Positions 37,590 through 46,900 are shown, counted from the first letter of the stretch. The stretch: 64,000 nucleotides of DNA from an uncultured Flavobacteriaceae bacterium (GCA_934675205.1 CAKUPQ010000001.1:124001-188000), one strand, 5' to 3'. Notes: generated by a model not told the origin, from the letters alone. Program-made: numbers and translations.

Positions 37590-38861
37590 ATGTTACAGAT
37601 AGCCCACATTAGAGAAAACAAAGATGCTGTAATCAAAGCACTTTTAAAGCGAAATATTGATGCAACTACAATGGTTGAAACAGCTATTGATTTAGACGAA
37701 AAAAGACGTTCAACTCAGGTTGAATTAGACAACATTCTGGCTGAATCCAATAAAATTTCCAAAGATATCGGAGCTTTGATGAAATCGGGAGAAAAGGCAA
37801 AAGCCGAAATCTTGAAAGTAAAAACTTCTTCGTTAAAAGAAAAAGAATCAAACCTAAAAGTAAAATTAAACGAATATATCGACAAACTTCAGGAGGAATT
37901 ATACAAAATTCCGAATACTCCGTCTGAAATCGTCCCAAGCGGAAAAGATGCAGAAGACAACCTGAATGTGTATCAGGAAGGAGAAATTCCGAAACTTTTT
38001 GACGGAGCTTTACCCCATTGGGAATTAGCCAAAAAATACGATTTAATTGATTTCGAATTGGGAGTAAAAATCACAGGTGCAGGATTCCCGGTTTACAAAG
38101 GAAAAGGAGCAAAACTACAAAGAGCCTTAATTTGGTATTTCTTGGATAAAAATACAGATGCAGGTTATCAGGAAGTACAGGTTCCTCATTTGGTAAACGA
38201 GGCTTCGGGTTACGGAACAGGACAACTTCCTGATAAAGAAGGACAGATGTATCACGTTGGAATTGACGATTTGTATCTGATTCCGACTGCTGAAGTTCCG
38301 GTTACGAATCTGTATCGTGATGTGATTATCGAAGAGAAAGATTTACCTGTTTTAAACACAGGATATACACCTTGTTTCCGTAGAGAGGCAGGAAGTTACG
38401 GAGCTCACGTAAGAGGACTGAATCGTTTGCATCAATTCGACAAAGTAGAAATCGTACGTATCGAACACCCTGATAATTCCTACAAAGCCCTTGACGGAAT
38501 GGTAGAACATGTAAAAGGAATTTTACAAGAATTGAAATTGCCTTTCCGAATTTTGCGTTTGTGTGGAGGAGATATGGGATTCACTTCTGCCCTTACCTAC
38601 GATTTTGAAGTGTTTTCCACAGCACAAGACAGATGGCTGGAAATTTCGTCTGTATCGAATTTTGAATCATTCCAGGCAAATCGGCTGAAACTTCGTTTTA
38701 GAGATAAAGACGGAAAAAACAGATTGGCTCATACGCTAAACGGAAGCTCATTAGCACTTCCGAGAGTATTGGCAGGAATTTTGGAAAATTACCAAACATC
38801 TGAAGGAATCGTCGTTCCCGAAGTGTTAAGAAAATATACGGGATTTGATATAATCGACTAA
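37590..38861 (+). CDS. serS: Seryl-tRNA synthetase
   Basis: SerRS is a class II synthetase. The 423-residue protein has the N-terminal coiled-coil arm (about 30-100), motif 2 in CFRREAGSYG and motif 3 in NGSSLALPRVLAGILENYQ. The ATG at 37590 is chosen over an upstream TTG because the TTG is part of the promoter. The thiolase gene follows 52 bases downstream. Confidence 0.97.
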   Translation: MLQIAHIRENKDAVIKALLKRNIDATTMVETAIDLDEKRRSTQVELDNILAESNKISKDIGALMKSGEKAKAEILKVKTSSLKEKESNLKVKLNEYIDKLQEELYKIPNTPSEIVPSGKDAEDNLNVYQEGEIPKLFDGALPHWELAKKYDLIDFELGVKITGAGFPVYKGKGAKLQRALIWYFLDKNTDAGYQEVQVPHLVNEASGYGTGQLPDKEGQMYHVGIDDLYLIPTAEVPVTNLYRDVIIEEKDLPVLNTGYTPCFRREAGSYGAHVRGLNRLHQFDKVEIVRIEHPDNSYKALDGMVEHVKGILQELKLPFRILRLCGGDMGFTSALTYDFEVFSTAQDRWLEISSVSNFESFQANRLKLRFRDKDGKNRLAHTLNGSSLALPRVLAGILENYQTSEGIVVPEVLRKYTGFDIID

Positions 38862-38913
38862 TTTTCCCTATCTTCGTAGCTTATTAAAAACAAACAACAA
38901 AACATAAAATATC

Positions 38914-40089
38914 ATGAATAAAAAAATAGTAATCGTTTCGGCTGTAAGAACACCAATTGGAAAATTTTTAGGAGGATTATCTTCTGTTCCTGCACCGAAA
39001 TTAGGAGCAGTAGCTATAAAAGGAGCGTTGGACAAAATCGGATTGGATTATAATCTGGTTGATGAGGTAATAATGGGAAATGTAGTTCAGGCTGGAGTTG
39101 GTCAGGCACCTGCAAGACAAGCTGCTAAATTCGCAGGACTTCCTGATTCGGTTATCGCAACAACCGTAAACAAAGTTTGTGCATCGGGAATGAAAGCCGT
39201 AATGCAGGCTGCTCAAGCCATTCAACTTGGTGATGCAGAAATTGTGGTTGCAGGAGGAATGGAAAATATGAGTATGATTCCGCATTATGTTCACATGAGA
39301 AACGGAGTGAAATTCGGTCCTGCTACTTTAGTCGATGGACTTCAAAAAGACGGACTTACCGATGCTTACGACCAAAACGCAATGGGAGTTTGTGCTGACC
39401 TTTGTGCTGCTGAATACAAAATTTCAAGAGAAGAACAGGATAATTTTGCTATCGAATCATACACTCGTTCGGCTAAGGCTTGGGAAGTAGGAAAATTCAA
39501 CAACGAAATCGTTCCGGTTGAGATTCCGCAACGTAGAGGAGAGCCTGTTGTGATAAGCGTTGACGAAGAATATACCAACGTAAAATTAGACAGAATCCCT
39601 ACACTTGCTGCTGTTTTTACCAAAGAAGGAACAGTAACAGCTGCCAACGCTTCAACTATCAATGACGGAGCTGCTGCTTTGGTACTGATGAGTGAAGAAA
39701 AAGCAAAAGATTTAGGTTTGAAACCACTTGCTTATATCACAAGCTATGCAGATGCTGAGCAAGAGCCAAAATGGTTTACAACTTCTCCTGCCAAAGCACT
39801 TCCGAAAGCCTTGAAAAAAGCAAACTTAGAAGTTTCAGATGTTGATTTCTTTGAGTTCAACGAAGCTTTCTCAGTAGTAGGGTTAGCCAATTCGAAAATC
39901 TTGGGGCTTGATGCTTCAAAAGTAAACGTAAACGGTGGAGCCGTATCTCTTGGTCACCCTCTGGGATGTTCCGGAGCGAGAATCATTGTTACGCTTATCA
40001 ACGTGTTAGAACAAAACAACGCAAAACGTGGAGCTGCTGCTATCTGTAACGGTGGTGGTGGAGCTTCTGCAATTGTGATTGAGAGATAA
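38914..40089 (+). CDS. Acetyl-CoA C-acyltransferase (thiolase)
   Basis: A 391-residue type II thiolase. The acylated cysteine is Cys89 in NKVCASGMKAV. The second-site residues are in FEFNEAFSVV and GHPLGCSGARI, and the C-terminal GGGGASA is present. It may act in synthesis of acetoacetyl-CoA or in fatty-acid breakdown; the sequence does not decide. A near-consensus -7 element (TATCTTCG) lies at 38869. A long hairpin at 40100-40149 follows. Confidence 0.94.
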   Translation: MNKKIVIVSAVRTPIGKFLGGLSSVPAPKLGAVAIKGALDKIGLDYNLVDEVIMGNVVQAGVGQAPARQAAKFAGLPDSVIATTVNKVCASGMKAVMQAAQAIQLGDAEIVVAGGMENMSMIPHYVHMRNGVKFGPATLVDGLQKDGLTDAYDQNAMGVCADLCAAEYKISREEQDNFAIESYTRSAKAWEVGKFNNEIVPVEIPQRRGEPVVISVDEEYTNVKLDRIPTLAAVFTKEGTVTAANASTINDGAAALVLMSEEKAKDLGLKPLAYITSYADAEQEPKWFTTSPAKALPKALKKANLEVSDVDFFEFNEAFSVVGLANSKILGLDASKVNVNGGAVSLGHPLGCSGARIIVTLINVLEQNNAKRGAAAICNGGGGASAIVIER

Positions 40090-40099
40090 ACCAGAGAAT

Positions 40100-40149
40100 A
40101 GAGAACAGAACATAGAGAATAGACAAACGCTATCTATGTTCTATTCTCT
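40100..40149 (+). terminator. Long hairpin after the thiolase gene
   Basis: AGAGAACAGAACATAGA pairs with TCTATGTTCTATTCTCT over 17 positions with one mismatch, followed by TTTTTTCTATTTT. It fits a terminator. Its CTATTCT-type arm is related to the repeat at 40690-40730. Confidence 0.75.
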
Positions 40150-40169
40150 TTTTTCTATTTTCTAAAAAT

Positions 40170-40337
40170 ATGATTTACCCATTTATCACCATAGGACTGT
40201 TAGCCGTATTTATAATTCACATATTATATCTGGCTTTTGTAAAGAAAAACATAAAGAGTAAGATGCAAACGGTCGTATTGCCCGGATTGTTTTTTATAGG
40301 TGTTTGGGTAATGATATATTATTTTTTGTTGAAGTAA
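40170..40337 (+). CDS. Small membrane protein, 55 residues
   Basis: This short gene begins MIYPFITIGLLAVFIIHILYL and has two predicted helices (about 5-22 and 37-53) separated by the basic loop KKNIKSKM. It ends with TAA one base before the ATG of the next gene. That tight spacing and the continuous hydrophobic pattern support it as real. No family is recognised. Confidence 0.6.
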   Translation: MIYPFITIGLLAVFIIHILYLAFVKKNIKSKMQTVVLPGLFFIGVWVMIYYFLLK

Positions 40338-40338
40338 A

Positions 40339-40686
40339 ATGAAGTGTATTTTTTTATTTCTTTTTTTTATTTTTACGAGTGGTTTTGCTCAACAAGAACC
40401 TAAAACAATTTTATTTGAGGTTTATGAAATAGGGAATGAAGCATTTCCAGGGGTTTCAATTTTGGAAAAAGGGACAGAAAACGGAACTCAAACTGATTTA
40501 AACGGAAAAGCAAAATTAGAAGTAATAAACACAAAGAGTAAAATAGAAATATCTTTTTTAGGACCATATCTTGAGATAGACTTGATAAAAAAAGATATTG
40601 ATTTAATTAAAGTTTACCTTGCTGAAAGAAAAACAGAATATTATAAAAACGGGAAACGAATAAAGAAAAAACGACTCAAATATTAG
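40339..40686 (+). CDS. Secreted CarboxypepD_reg-like small protein
   Basis: A 115-residue exported protein (signal peptide ending SGFAQ). Its body, EVYEIGNEAFPGVSI through GTQTDLNGKAKLEV, is a short carboxypeptidase-regulatory-like domain with a basic tail (NGKRIKKKRLKY). It is tightly linked to the small membrane protein before it. The function is unknown. Confidence 0.65.
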   Translation: MKCIFLFLFFIFTSGFAQQEPKTILFEVYEIGNEAFPGVSILEKGTENGTQTDLNGKAKLEVINTKSKIEISFLGPYLEIDLIKKDIDLIKVYLAERKTEYYKNGKRIKKKRLKY

Positions 40687-40689
40687 TCT

Positions 40690-40730
40690 TTTCTCTATTC
40701 TCTATTCTCTATTTTCTATTTTCTAAATAA
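40690..40730. repeat. CTATTCT tandem repeat
   Basis: CTCTATTCTCTATTCTCTAT followed by TTTCTATTTTCTAAA is a seven-base tandem repeat. Its end matches TTTTTTCTATTTTCTAAA at about 40149-40166, so the two small genes at 40170-40686 are bracketed by related sequence. Confidence 0.55.
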
Positions 40731-40732
40731 AA

Positions 40733-41494
40733 ATGTTCGGAATCTGTAATTTAGCCATAGTACCTGTAAGAAAGGAAGCCAATCACAGAAGTGAAATGGT
40801 TTCGCAACTTTTGTTTGGAGAACATTTTTCTGTTTTGGAAAACACAAAAGGCTGGGTTAAAATCAAAATCCAATTTGACGATTATGAGGGTTGGATTGAC
40901 GAAAAACAATTTCAACCGATTTCGGAAACGGAATATCAGAAATTATCCGAAACTCCTACTGTTTTAAGTTCCGATTTAATCGAATACGTTTCGGGAAAAG
41001 ACAATTTGTTATTTCCGATTCCGCTTGGGTCTTCGCTTTCGTTTTTAAATATTTCCGAAATAAACACTTCCGAATTTTCGTTTGAAGGACTGAAAACGTT
41101 TGACAAAAAACCAAAATCCGACATTCTGAAAACAGCTTTTATGTACTTAAATACTCCGTATTTATGGGGAGGAAAAACTCCTTTCGGAATTGATTGTTCA
41201 GGATTTGTTCAGATGGTTTATAAACTTTGTGGATATTCACTTTTAAGAGATGCCTACCAACAAGCCACACAAGGAGAAGTGTTAAGTTTTATCGAAGAAG
41301 CAGAAACCGGAGATTTGGCCTTTTTCGATAACGAAGAAGGAAAAATCACTCATGTGGGAATTCTGATGAACGACAACTACATTATCCACGCTCACGGAAA
41401 CGTTCGCATTGATAGATTAGACCACCTCGGAATTATGAATGTTGATACCAAAAGACACACCCATAAATTAAGAGTAATTAAGAAAATTATTTAA
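40733..41494 (+). CDS. NlpC/P60 family cell-wall hydrolase
   Basis: A 253-residue cysteine peptidase with N-terminal SH3-like domains (about 5-125) and a C40 catalytic domain. The triad is visible: Cys155 in GIDCSGFVQ, His207 in ITHVGIL and His219 in IIHAHG. These enzymes cleave gamma-D-Glu-diamino-acid bonds in peptidoglycan stem peptides. No signal peptide is apparent, so export or a role in cytoplasmic muropeptide recycling is open. A terminator follows. Confidence 0.9.
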   Translation: MFGICNLAIVPVRKEANHRSEMVSQLLFGEHFSVLENTKGWVKIKIQFDDYEGWIDEKQFQPISETEYQKLSETPTVLSSDLIEYVSGKDNLLFPIPLGSSLSFLNISEINTSEFSFEGLKTFDKKPKSDILKTAFMYLNTPYLWGGKTPFGIDCSGFVQMVYKLCGYSLLRDAYQQATQGEVLSFIEEAETGDLAFFDNEEGKITHVGILMNDNYIIHAHGNVRIDRLDHLGIMNVDTKRHTHKLRVIKKII

Positions 41495-41510
41495 TTCGAT
41501 AGATAATATC

Positions 41511-41543
41511 AAAACCTCCAAAATTTGATGTTTCGGAGGTTTT
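41511..41543. terminator. Bidirectional terminator between the NlpC and DoxX genes
   Basis: AAAACCTCC and GGAGGTTTT form a 9-bp stem, with further A/T pairing inside, and run into TTTTTTT. The same stem is used at 43181-43212. Confidence 0.8.
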
Positions 41544-41573
41544 TTTATCCCATACGAAAGGATTGATATCAAT

Positions 41574-41981
41574 TTAATCCCATTTATGATTGGTTGAAAC
41601 GGAATATTTTCCACCTCCGGTAAACATCAGACCCAAACCTCCAAACAAGAATAAAGCAATGCCTTCGTGAGCCCAAGCTCCTGATTTTCCAAACTCAAAA
41701 AAGTTTTGGGTATGTGCCATAAGGAATGCAACAACCATCACAAAAGTATAAACAAACGATGCTAATTTGGTTCTGAAACCTACAATCATCATAACTGCTG
41801 CGACGGTTTCACCCAGATGCACACCATACGCTAAAAATTCAGGAATACCGTAATTTGCTAACATTCCTTTGATACCGTCCACTCCGTTTATAAGTTTGTA
41901 TATTCCGTGAAAAAGCATCAAAATCCCTAAGTTTAATCGAAAAATCAATAAACCAATGCCTAAACTATTTTCTTTATTCAT
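41574..41981 (-). CDS. DoxX family membrane protein
   Basis: A 135-residue protein of four predicted helices. LLIFRLNLGILMLFHGIYKL, HLGETVAAVMMIVGFRTKLA and the C-terminal GIALFLFGGLGLMFTGGGKYS are DoxX-type. These proteins occur in quinone- or thiol-stress modules. It follows the NAD(P)-binding oxidoreductase gene by 20 bases and is probably under Rrf2 control. The ATG at 41981 is preferred over an upstream TTG. Confidence 0.88.
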   Translation of the reverse strand: MNKENSLGIGLLIFRLNLGILMLFHGIYKLINGVDGIKGMLANYGIPEFLAYGVHLGETVAAVMMIVGFRTKLASFVYTFVMVVAFLMAHTQNFFEFGKSGAWAHEGIALFLFGGLGLMFTGGGKYSVSTNHKWD

Positions 41982-42001
41982 CTCTATCAAAAATTAAATG
42001 A

Positions 42002-42649
42002 TTAATAAGCTGCTGTAAAATGCTCTTGATGATGTTTTGGTTGTTGCACTTCGTCAACAATCACAACGGCTAAATCTTCTACCGACAATCTACAAACCTG
42101 ATTTTCATCAAATACTGGTTGATTTCCACCTAACCTATATTTACCCGTTCTACCATCAGTTACACCCGGATGCATCTCGATTGCCGGACTGAAAAATACC
42201 CAATCCAATTCTTTTTCTCCTTTCAAAATGTTTAAAAAATCACGAGCTGCTGTTGCTCCCGGTTTTATGTTTTTCGGGAAATCGGCACCATCTACGATTT
42301 GAGTTCCATCGTTGTTGTACAAGCTTCCTGCACCACCAATGACGATAAATCTTTTTACACCTGAATTTTTTACCGCTTGCTGAATAGCTTTGGAACCCGA
42401 AATAAAATCATCGTAAAGATTCGGATTCGTCCAACCTGCATTAAAAGCACTGATGACTACATCGTGTCCTTTTAGAATTTCGGTCAAACCCTCGATGTTA
42501 TTCACGTCCAACGATTTTTTGCTCACATTTTCTTCTGTGATTTTATCCACATTTCGGACAATTGCTGTTACCGATAAACCTCTCGAAACTGCCTCTTTCA
42601 CTAAATTTGAGCCTACAAAACCTGTTGCTCCGATAATTGCTACTTTCAT
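42002..42649 (-). CDS. NAD(P)-binding oxidoreductase, NmrA/atypical SDR type
   Basis: A 215-residue Rossmann protein with the NADP motif IIGATGFVGSNLV at the N-terminus, followed by VVISAFNAG, FIVIGGAGSLY and DWVFFSPAIEM. This order is typical of atypical SDRs related to NmrA and flavin-reductase-like proteins. The substrate is unknown. It sits between an Rrf2 regulator and a DoxX gene, a common arrangement in redox or electrophile stress operons. An operator-like palindrome lies 20 bases upstream. Confidence 0.88.
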   Translation of the reverse strand: MKVAIIGATGFVGSNLVKEAVSRGLSVTAIVRNVDKITEENVSKKSLDVNNIEGLTEILKGHDVVISAFNAGWTNPNLYDDFISGSKAIQQAVKNSGVKRFIVIGGAGSLYNNDGTQIVDGADFPKNIKPGATAARDFLNILKGEKELDWVFFSPAIEMHPGVTDGRTGKYRLGGNQPVFDENQVCRLSVEDLAVVIVDEVQQPKHHQEHFTAAY

Positions 42650-42667
42650 TTTTTTGAATTTTTAATT

Positions 42668-42686
42668 TGTAATTATTTTTGTTACA
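42668..42686 (-). promoter_or_regulatory. Candidate Rrf2 operator in front of the oxidoreductase gene
   Basis: TGTAATTATTTTTGTTACA is an imperfect dyad with the same length and outer half-sites as the stronger palindrome at 43144-43162. Confidence 0.55.
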
Positions 42687-42703
42687 TTTATGTTTAAAAA
42701 ATT

Positions 42704-43114
42704 TTAATCGAACTGTTCGACAAAAGATTTCAATGATTTCTTTTCCAAGGCATTAATTACGATTTTGTCTGTTTCATCGAATAATTTTTCCAAAGTTAAA
42801 TTGATTTCTTTTCCGACTGTACATTTTGTTTCACCACAAGCATTCCTTTTGCCTAAAACATTAGAATTTTTAACGGCTTTAAAAATATCTGCCATTGTAA
42901 TTTCACAACTCAAAACATTCAACATTGTACCACCTTCTTTTCCTTTTTTACTCACCACCCAGCCCATTTTGTGCAATACTGCTAACTCTTTTCGCACGAT
43001 AACAGGATTGATACTAATGCTTTCTGCAATCCATTCCGAACTCAACCATTGGTCAGGAAACTTAGCCAAAAGCGTCAAAATATGAATGATGGTTGCAAAT
43101 CGTGTATTGTTCAT
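42704..43114 (-). CDS. Rrf2 family transcriptional regulator
   Basis: A 136-residue winged-helix regulator. The HTH is at about 24-60 (SSEWIAESISINPVIVRKEL), followed by the wing GKEGGTMLNV. The segment RNACGETKCTVGKE holds two cysteines, a spacing used by some Rrf2 proteins to sense redox state or bind a metal cofactor. It reads in the same direction as the oxidoreductase and DoxX genes and probably controls them. The ATG at 43114 lies eight bases after a TATCTTTG element. Confidence 0.88.
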   Translation of the reverse strand: MNNTRFATIIHILTLLAKFPDQWLSSEWIAESISINPVIVRKELAVLHKMGWVVSKKGKEGGTMLNVLSCEITMADIFKAVKNSNVLGKRNACGETKCTVGKEINLTLEKLFDETDKIVINALEKKSLKSFVEQFD

Positions 43115-43121
43115 AACGAGG

Positions 43122-43129
43122 CAAAGATA
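43122..43129 (-). promoter_or_regulatory. -7 promoter element of the Rrf2 gene
   Basis: TATCTTTG on the minus strand lies about eight bases before the Rrf2 ATG. The palindrome at 43144-43162 sits just upstream, over the expected -33 region, so bound Rrf2 would block polymerase. Confidence 0.6.
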
Positions 43130-43143
43130 AGACAATTTTTTAA

Positions 43144-43162
43144 TGTAACAAATTTTGTTACA
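43144..43162. promoter_or_regulatory. Candidate Rrf2 operator, autoregulatory
   Basis: TGTAACAAATTTTGTTACA is a near-perfect palindrome, extended by AA and TT flanks. Its half-site TGTAACA is repeated in the site at 42668-42686. Confidence 0.7.
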
Positions 43163-43180
43163 TTTTAATTTTGGTTAAAA

Positions 43181-43212
43181 AAAACCTCCGAAGTATGTAT
43201 TTTGGAGGTTTT
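43181..43212 (-). terminator. Hairpin terminator after the secreted-protein gene
   Basis: AAAACCTCC and GGAGGTTTT form a 9-bp stem with a 14-base loop and a T tract on the minus strand. It lies 10 bases past the stop codon. Confidence 0.8.
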
Positions 43213-43221
43213 TTGATATTA

Positions 43222-43710
43222 TTATTCCGAAACAGCTTTCAGAACCACATTATCTATGTAAAAAGCGTGGTGAATTCCTGTAAGCAGAACTTTAAACCCG
43301 ATATGTGCATCAACGGGAAGTGTAACCGTAAAATTTCTTGTTCCTTCGGTAATTTCGATTTCTTTGGAAATGGATTTAAAAGTCGATGAATCGGAATTAT
43401 CCTCAATACGATAAAGCACTAAAGTTGCTTTTGCTCCTTTGTTCAGAGCATCAAACGAAAGTGAATATTTTCCCGCTTTGACTTTTGGAGTGGAAAGTAT
43501 CATATTTTCTTCAGGATTCATCATCGAATAAAAAACGATTCTTCCCTCTTTGTGGTATAACATGGCTTCGCCTCCTTCTGCTTTCCAACATTTATCAATG
43601 GCTGCCCAATTGTCGAAATTTTCGTTTAGGCTTGTTATGGTTTTGCATTGTGCTTGAGTTGTCAGTAAACCTCCAAAAACCAACATACTTCCGATAAATA
43701 ATTTTTTCAT
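43222..43710 (-). CDS. Secreted beta-sandwich protein of unknown function
   Basis: A 162-residue protein has a signal peptide ending TTQAQ. The mature part (FDNWAAIDKCWKAEGGEAML, YSLSFDALNKGAKATLVLYR, HAFYIDNVVLKAV) has the alternating pattern and the terminal ID-N-V strand of jelly-roll carbohydrate-binding modules. Ligand and role are unknown. The gene is monocistronic. Confidence 0.65.
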   Translation of the reverse strand: MKKLFIGSMLVFGGLLTTQAQCKTITSLNENFDNWAAIDKCWKAEGGEAMLYHKEGRIVFYSMMNPEENMILSTPKVKAGKYSLSFDALNKGAKATLVLYRIEDNSDSSTFKSISKEIEITEGTRNFTVTLPVDAHIGFKVLLTGIHHAFYIDNVVLKAVSE

Positions 43711-43777
43711 ACTATTATCAAATTATAATGAATCTAAATAAAAGGCAAAAGTAATCAAAATAATTTTAGAAACTATT

Positions 43778-43888
43778 TTTTTAGCCACAGATTACACACC
43801 TGACTGACGGCAGTCAGGGATTAAAAAGATTTTTCTATTAGTACTTACACCAAGGAATCCAAAAAATCCTTTAATCCGTAGCTAAAAA
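43778..43888. repeat. Dispersed intergenic inverted repeat, TAGCCACAGATTA family, copy C
   Basis: TTTTTAGCCACAGATTA on the left pairs with TAATCCGTAGCTAAAAA on the right. Between them lies a second palindrome, CCTGACTGACGGCAGTCAGG, at about 43799-43818. This copy is longer than copies A and B because of that internal palindrome. The element occupies much of the 267-base gap before purL. Confidence 0.65.
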
Positions 43889-43947
43889 TTTGAAAGTTGT
43901 AAAGTCTTTTTTAGTATTACAGACTTTCGACTTTCAACTAAAAGAAG

Positions 43948-43955
43948 TAACTTTG
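43948..43955 (+). promoter_or_regulatory. -7 promoter element of purL
   Basis: TAACTTTG matches TAnnTTTG, is followed by CA and lies 22 bases before the purL ATG. Confidence 0.65.
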
Positions 43956-43977
43956 CACCTTTCAACACAACAACACA

Positions 43978-46900
43978 ATGATTCACTTTTTTGAAAATCC
44001 CAACCAAACGGTTTATGCCGTTCAGGCTATAGGTGATCTATATCCGGAAACTATTTCAAAACTTTGCTGGCTCTTTGGCAATGCCCGAAAAATAGAGCAA
44101 AAAGATCTCGAAGGTTTTTTTGTCGGACCTCGTGCTGCCATGATCACGCCTTGGAGTACCAATGCGGTAGAAATTACTCAAAATATGAGTATCGAAGACA
44201 TTATTCGTGTCGAAGAATTTTATAAATCTGACGCAGAGTTTACGGATTTCGATCCGATGTTGTTCCAAAAATACAACGGCTTAAACCAACATATTTTTAC
44301 CATAAACATCACTCCTGAATCTGTTTTGGAAATCGAAAACATTTCGGAATTCAATCAGAAAGAAGGTTTGGCTTTAAATTCAGAAGAAGTTGAATATTTG
44401 GAAAATCTTTCTAAAAAGTTAGAAAGAAAGCTAACCGATTCTGAAGTTTTCGGATTTTCGCAAATCAATTCAGAACACTGTCGTCATAAGATTTTCAACG
44501 GAACTTTTGTGATTGATGGTGAAGAAAAGCCAACGTCATTATTCAAACTCATCAAAAAAACATCCGAAGCGAATCCGAATGGAATTGTTTCGGCTTATAA
44601 AGATAATGTAGCCTTTATTCAAGGTCCTGTTGTGGAACAATTCGCTCCGAAAACAGCCGACAAACCTGACTTTTTCCAAACCAAAGATTTCGAATCGGTT
44701 ATTTCGCTTAAAGCGGAAACCCATAATTTTCCGACTACGGTTGAGCCTTTTAACGGAGCTGCCACAGGTTCGGGAGGAGAAATCAGAGACCGTTTGGCAG
44801 GTGGACAAGGTTCGCTTCCATTAGCTGGAACAGCCGTTTATATGACTTCATACTCAAGATTAGAAGAATCAAGACCTTGGGAAAAAGCAATGGATGAAAG
44901 AGATTGGTTGTACCAAACTCCAATGGATATTCTGATAAAAGCCTCAAATGGAGCATCAGATTTCGGAAATAAATTCGGACAACCGCTTATTACAGGTTCT
45001 GTTTTGACGTTTGAACACGAAGAACACTTCGACAAGCTCAGTGTGACGAGAAAACTCGGTTTTGACAAAGTGATTATGCTTGCAGGTGGAATCGGTTACG
45101 GAAAGAAAGCCCAAGCTATCAAACAAAAGCCGAAAGAGGGAGATAAAATCGTAATTCTCGGAGGAGAAAATTACCGTATCGGAATGGGTGGAGCGGCTGT
45201 ATCGAGTGCAGATACCGGAGCTTTTGGTTCTGGAATCGAGTTGAATGCTATTCAACGTTCGAACCCTGAAATGCAAAAACGTGCTGCCAATGCGATTCGT
45301 GCAATGGTAGAAGCTGACGAAAATCCGATTGTTTCCATTCACGACCACGGAGCAGGAGGACATTTGAACTGTCTTTCGGAATTGGTAGAAGAAACAGGAG
45401 GAAAAATTGATTTGGATAAATTACCTGTAGGCGATCCAACTCTTTCGGATAAAGAAATCATCGGAAACGAATCACAAGAAAGAATGGGATTAGTTATCGG
45501 ACAAAAGGATATTGACCAACTAAAAACTGTTGCAGACAGAGAACGTTCTCCGATGTATGAAGTAGGTGAAGTTACTTCGGATAATCGCTTTGCGTTTGAA
45601 TCGAAGGAAAAAGGAACAAAACCAATGGATTTCGACCTTTCGGATATGTTCGGAAGCAGTCCGAAAACCATTATGGAAGACGTTTCAGTTGAAACAAATT
45701 ATTCCGATTTGGAATATTCACAAAGCGAGATTCCAACGTATTTGGAGCAGGTTTTACAATTAGAAGCTGTGGCTTGTAAAGATTGGCTGACCAACAAGGT
45801 TGACCGTTGTGTAGGAGGAAAAGTAGCCAAGCAGCAATGTACGGGAGCTTTGCAGTTACCTCTGAATAATGTGGGAGTTATGGCTCTCGATTACAAAGGA
45901 AAAGAGGGAATTGCCACCACAATCGGACATTCGCCACTCACGGCACTCATCGACCCTGTTGCAGGAAGTAGAAATGCCATTGCAGAGTCGCTTTCGAATA
46001 TTGTTTTTGCTCCGCTTAAAGATGGTTTGAAAAGCGTTTCGCTTTCAGCTAACTGGATGTGGGCTTGTAAAAACAAAGGAGAAGATGCACGATTATACGA
46101 AGCAGTAAAAGGTTGTTCGGATTTTGCTATCGAATTGGAAATCAATATTCCGACCGGGAAAGATTCGCTTTCGATGAAGCAAAAATACCCGAATGACGAA
46201 GTGATTGCTCCGGGAACGGTTATTATTTCGGCTGCCGGAAATTGTAATGACATCACTAAAGTAGTTGAGCCGGTTTTAAAGAAAAACGGAGGAAATATCT
46301 ACTATATCAACCTTTCGCAAGACGATTTTAAATTAGGTGGTTCGTCGTTTGCTCAAATTCTGAATAAAATCGGAAGTGAAGCTCCAACTATCAAAAATGC
46401 GGACTTCTTTAAAAGAGCTTTTAATGTATTCCAGGATTTGATTAAATCGGATTTAATTCAAGCAGGACACGATATCGGAAGCGGAGGACTAATCACCACA
46501 CTGCTCGAAATGTGTTTTGCAGAGAATAATGTGGGAGCAGATTTTGACTTTTCCGCTTTAAGCGAAAAAGACACCGCTAAATTATTATTCTCTGAAAACA
46601 TCGGAATCGTTTTCCAAGCTCAAAAAGAAGTAGAAAATATTTTAGAATCAAATGGAATTGAGTTTTTCAACATCGGAAAAGTAACGGAATCAAACACACT
46701 TTCTGTTACTAATAACGGAGAAAAATTGAACTTCATTATTTCTGAATTACGTGATGTTTGGTATAAAACTTCGTATTTGTTAGATGCGAAACAAACCAAA
46801 AACAACAAAGCGAAAGAACGTTTTGATAATTATAAAAAGCAAGAATTAAAATATACTTTTCCTTCACATTTTACAGGAAAGAAGCCAGTTTTACCAAACG

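Noticed and set aside
40690..40730. CTATTCT tandem repeat as a CRISPR array
   Set aside because: The units are seven bases without spacers and no cas gene is present in the window.
43075..43085. Possible frameshift in the Rrf2 gene at a run of A
   Set aside because: The run length was ambiguous when counted by hand, but the full-length Rrf2 protein reads continuously with normal motifs, so a frameshift is not supported.
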